The translations under genes were made by a program, and so were the position numbers. Shown here one piece after another: positions 21,337 through 21,900 of a DNA stretch of 21,900 nt. Position 1 is the first letter of the stretch. Each line of letters opens with the position of its first letter. Where the stretch lies: assembly GCA_031255315.1 (NCBI GenBank), contig JAIRSS010000113.1:1-21900 (forward strand). Reading direction: 5' to 3'. The notes under the pieces were generated by a model. That model was not told the DNA's origin and did not search any database. It was given only the letters and a program-made list of their open reading frames with translations. The stretch comes from Spirochaetaceae bacterium. GTDB taxonomy: Bacteria > Spirochaetota > Spirochaetia > Treponematales > Breznakiellaceae.

Positions 21337-21900
21337 AGAAAGTAGTTTTGCTGTTTGCGTTTTGCGTCTTTGTATTCCAGGCTGTAACGGCACGGGAAAA
21401 TGAGACTATCGATTCAGTAATTCCTCCCGGAAAACCTCGCAACGAAATTAAAGTAGATTTAGCGCCGCTTCTTGTACCGGCGTTTCTGTCAGAGCTAATG
21501 GAAAGAACATTCGCGGAAACCGCAGGATTCGGATTAAAAGCCGGTTATGAACGCATGATTTCAGATCGTTATTCGGCGGGCGCCGAATTCGCGTTCATCA
21601 GTTCCCGTGTGAAAGCTGAAAGTTTTAACGTGAAGATAAGCAGCATTGACGCGGGTATACACGGAAGGTTTTACCCTTTTAGAAAATTTTTCTATCTTCA
21701 GGCGGGTTTTGGCATCGTTTCGTTTAATATTGATATTGACGGCAGCACCGGCGCGCTGGATCAATTCAAAGAAAACTTTGACCCCTATACCGGTGTTGGC
21801 GGATCATTTGACGCCGGCATCGGCTATAGATTGCTGATCGGCGGGCGTTTTATCATCGACGCTTCAATAACGTCCGGCCTGTATCTTGGAAATACGATCT
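21333..21900 (+). CDS. exported protein, probable outer-membrane beta-barrel (runs off right edge)
   Basis: The frame starts at ATG 21333, sharing ATGA with the CotH stop, and is open for 189 codons to the window end. Residues 1-20 (MKKVVLLFAFCVFVFQAVTA) are a signal peptide. What follows alternates polar and hydrophobic residues with many Gly and aromatic residues: 'GFGLKAGYERMISDRYSAGAE', 'GIHGRFYPFRKFFYLQAGFGI', 'SFDAGIGYRLLIGGRFIIDAS'. This is typical of small outer-membrane beta-barrels (OmpA/OMP_b-brl-like). The specific family is not identified. Coupling to the CotH-like lipoprotein suggests the two work together at the outer membrane, possibly as enzyme and substrate or anchor. Confidence 0.8.
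   Translation, partial: MKKVVLLFAFCVFVFQAVTARENETIDSVIPPGKPRNEIKVDLAPLLVPAFLSELMERTFAETAGFGLKAGYERMISDRYSAGAEFAFISSRVKAESFNVKISSIDAGIHGRFYPFRKFFYLQAGFGIVSFNIDIDGSTGALDQFKENFDPYTGVGGSFDAGIGYRLLIGGRFIIDASITSGLYLGNTI

Noticed and set aside
1..21900. tRNA, rRNA or CRISPR array
   Set aside because: Scanned by eye for cloverleaf, rRNA core and regularly spaced repeats; none found.

Overview
The window reads as chromosomal DNA of a spirochaete, most likely a gut-type Treponema. This is a judgement from protein flavour and architecture, not from a search. Supporting signs are a spirochaete-like GltX, Cys-free solute-binding proteins, a CotH-like lipoprotein, a beta-barrel-like protein and a TroA/ZnuA-type metal binder. 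Most of the window is GC-rich; the two ends (phospholipase D-like gene; CotH and barrel genes) look clearly more AT-rich by eye. No rRNA, tRNA or CRISPR array was seen.

Layout. 1-797 (-): 5' part of a PLD-like nuclease gene with a GTG start, running off the left edge, behind a GC-rich leader rich in inverted repeats. 1256-3719 (-): a 667-aa protein with a C-terminal pRiA4b ORF-3-like domain, overlapping a PTS EIIA (PtsN-like) gene at a 10-A run. 3771-3928: a MITE-like palindromic element that supplies the last codons and stop of yjiL. 3893-5930 (-): yjiM-yjiL, a double-cubane-cluster protein of the 2-hydroxyacyl-CoA dehydratase family and its ATP-dependent activator. 6225-7691 (+): gltX, overlapping tail to tail with a sirtuin gene (7688-8533, -). 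8928-10904 (-): a metal-homeostasis operon of a Fur-family regulator, a small Cys-motif membrane protein and a ZnuA-like binding protein, with a clear promoter and palindromic operator at 10913-10970. 11056-12429 (-): a sodium:alanine symporter with a long palindrome upstream. 12854-19210: a sugar-use locus, with a cytoplasmic GH2 glycosidase and an ArsR-type regulator on the minus strand, divergent from a binding protein and two permeases on the plus strand; no ATPase gene is present. 19211-20067: decayed DNA with a frameshifted transposase remnant and a TetR C-terminal remnant. 20068-21900 (+): a CotH-like lipoprotein gene whose stop overlaps the start of an exported, probably beta-barrel protein gene that runs off the right edge.

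How it fits together. In the sugar locus an oligosaccharide or glycoside would be bound outside, imported through the two permeases powered by a shared ATPase encoded elsewhere, and cut in the cytoplasm by the GH2 enzyme; the wHTH regulator presumably acts on the back-to-back promoters, where CATGATA-N9-TATCATG covers the -10 box of the transport operon. In the metal operon the regulator probably represses itself and the downstream genes. The least explained items are the PLD gene with its structured leader, the pRiA4b-like/EIIA overlap, the three-way-junction element at 8701-8772, the MITE-like insertion and the long ABC-operon leader with a terminator-like hairpin and a C11 tract.
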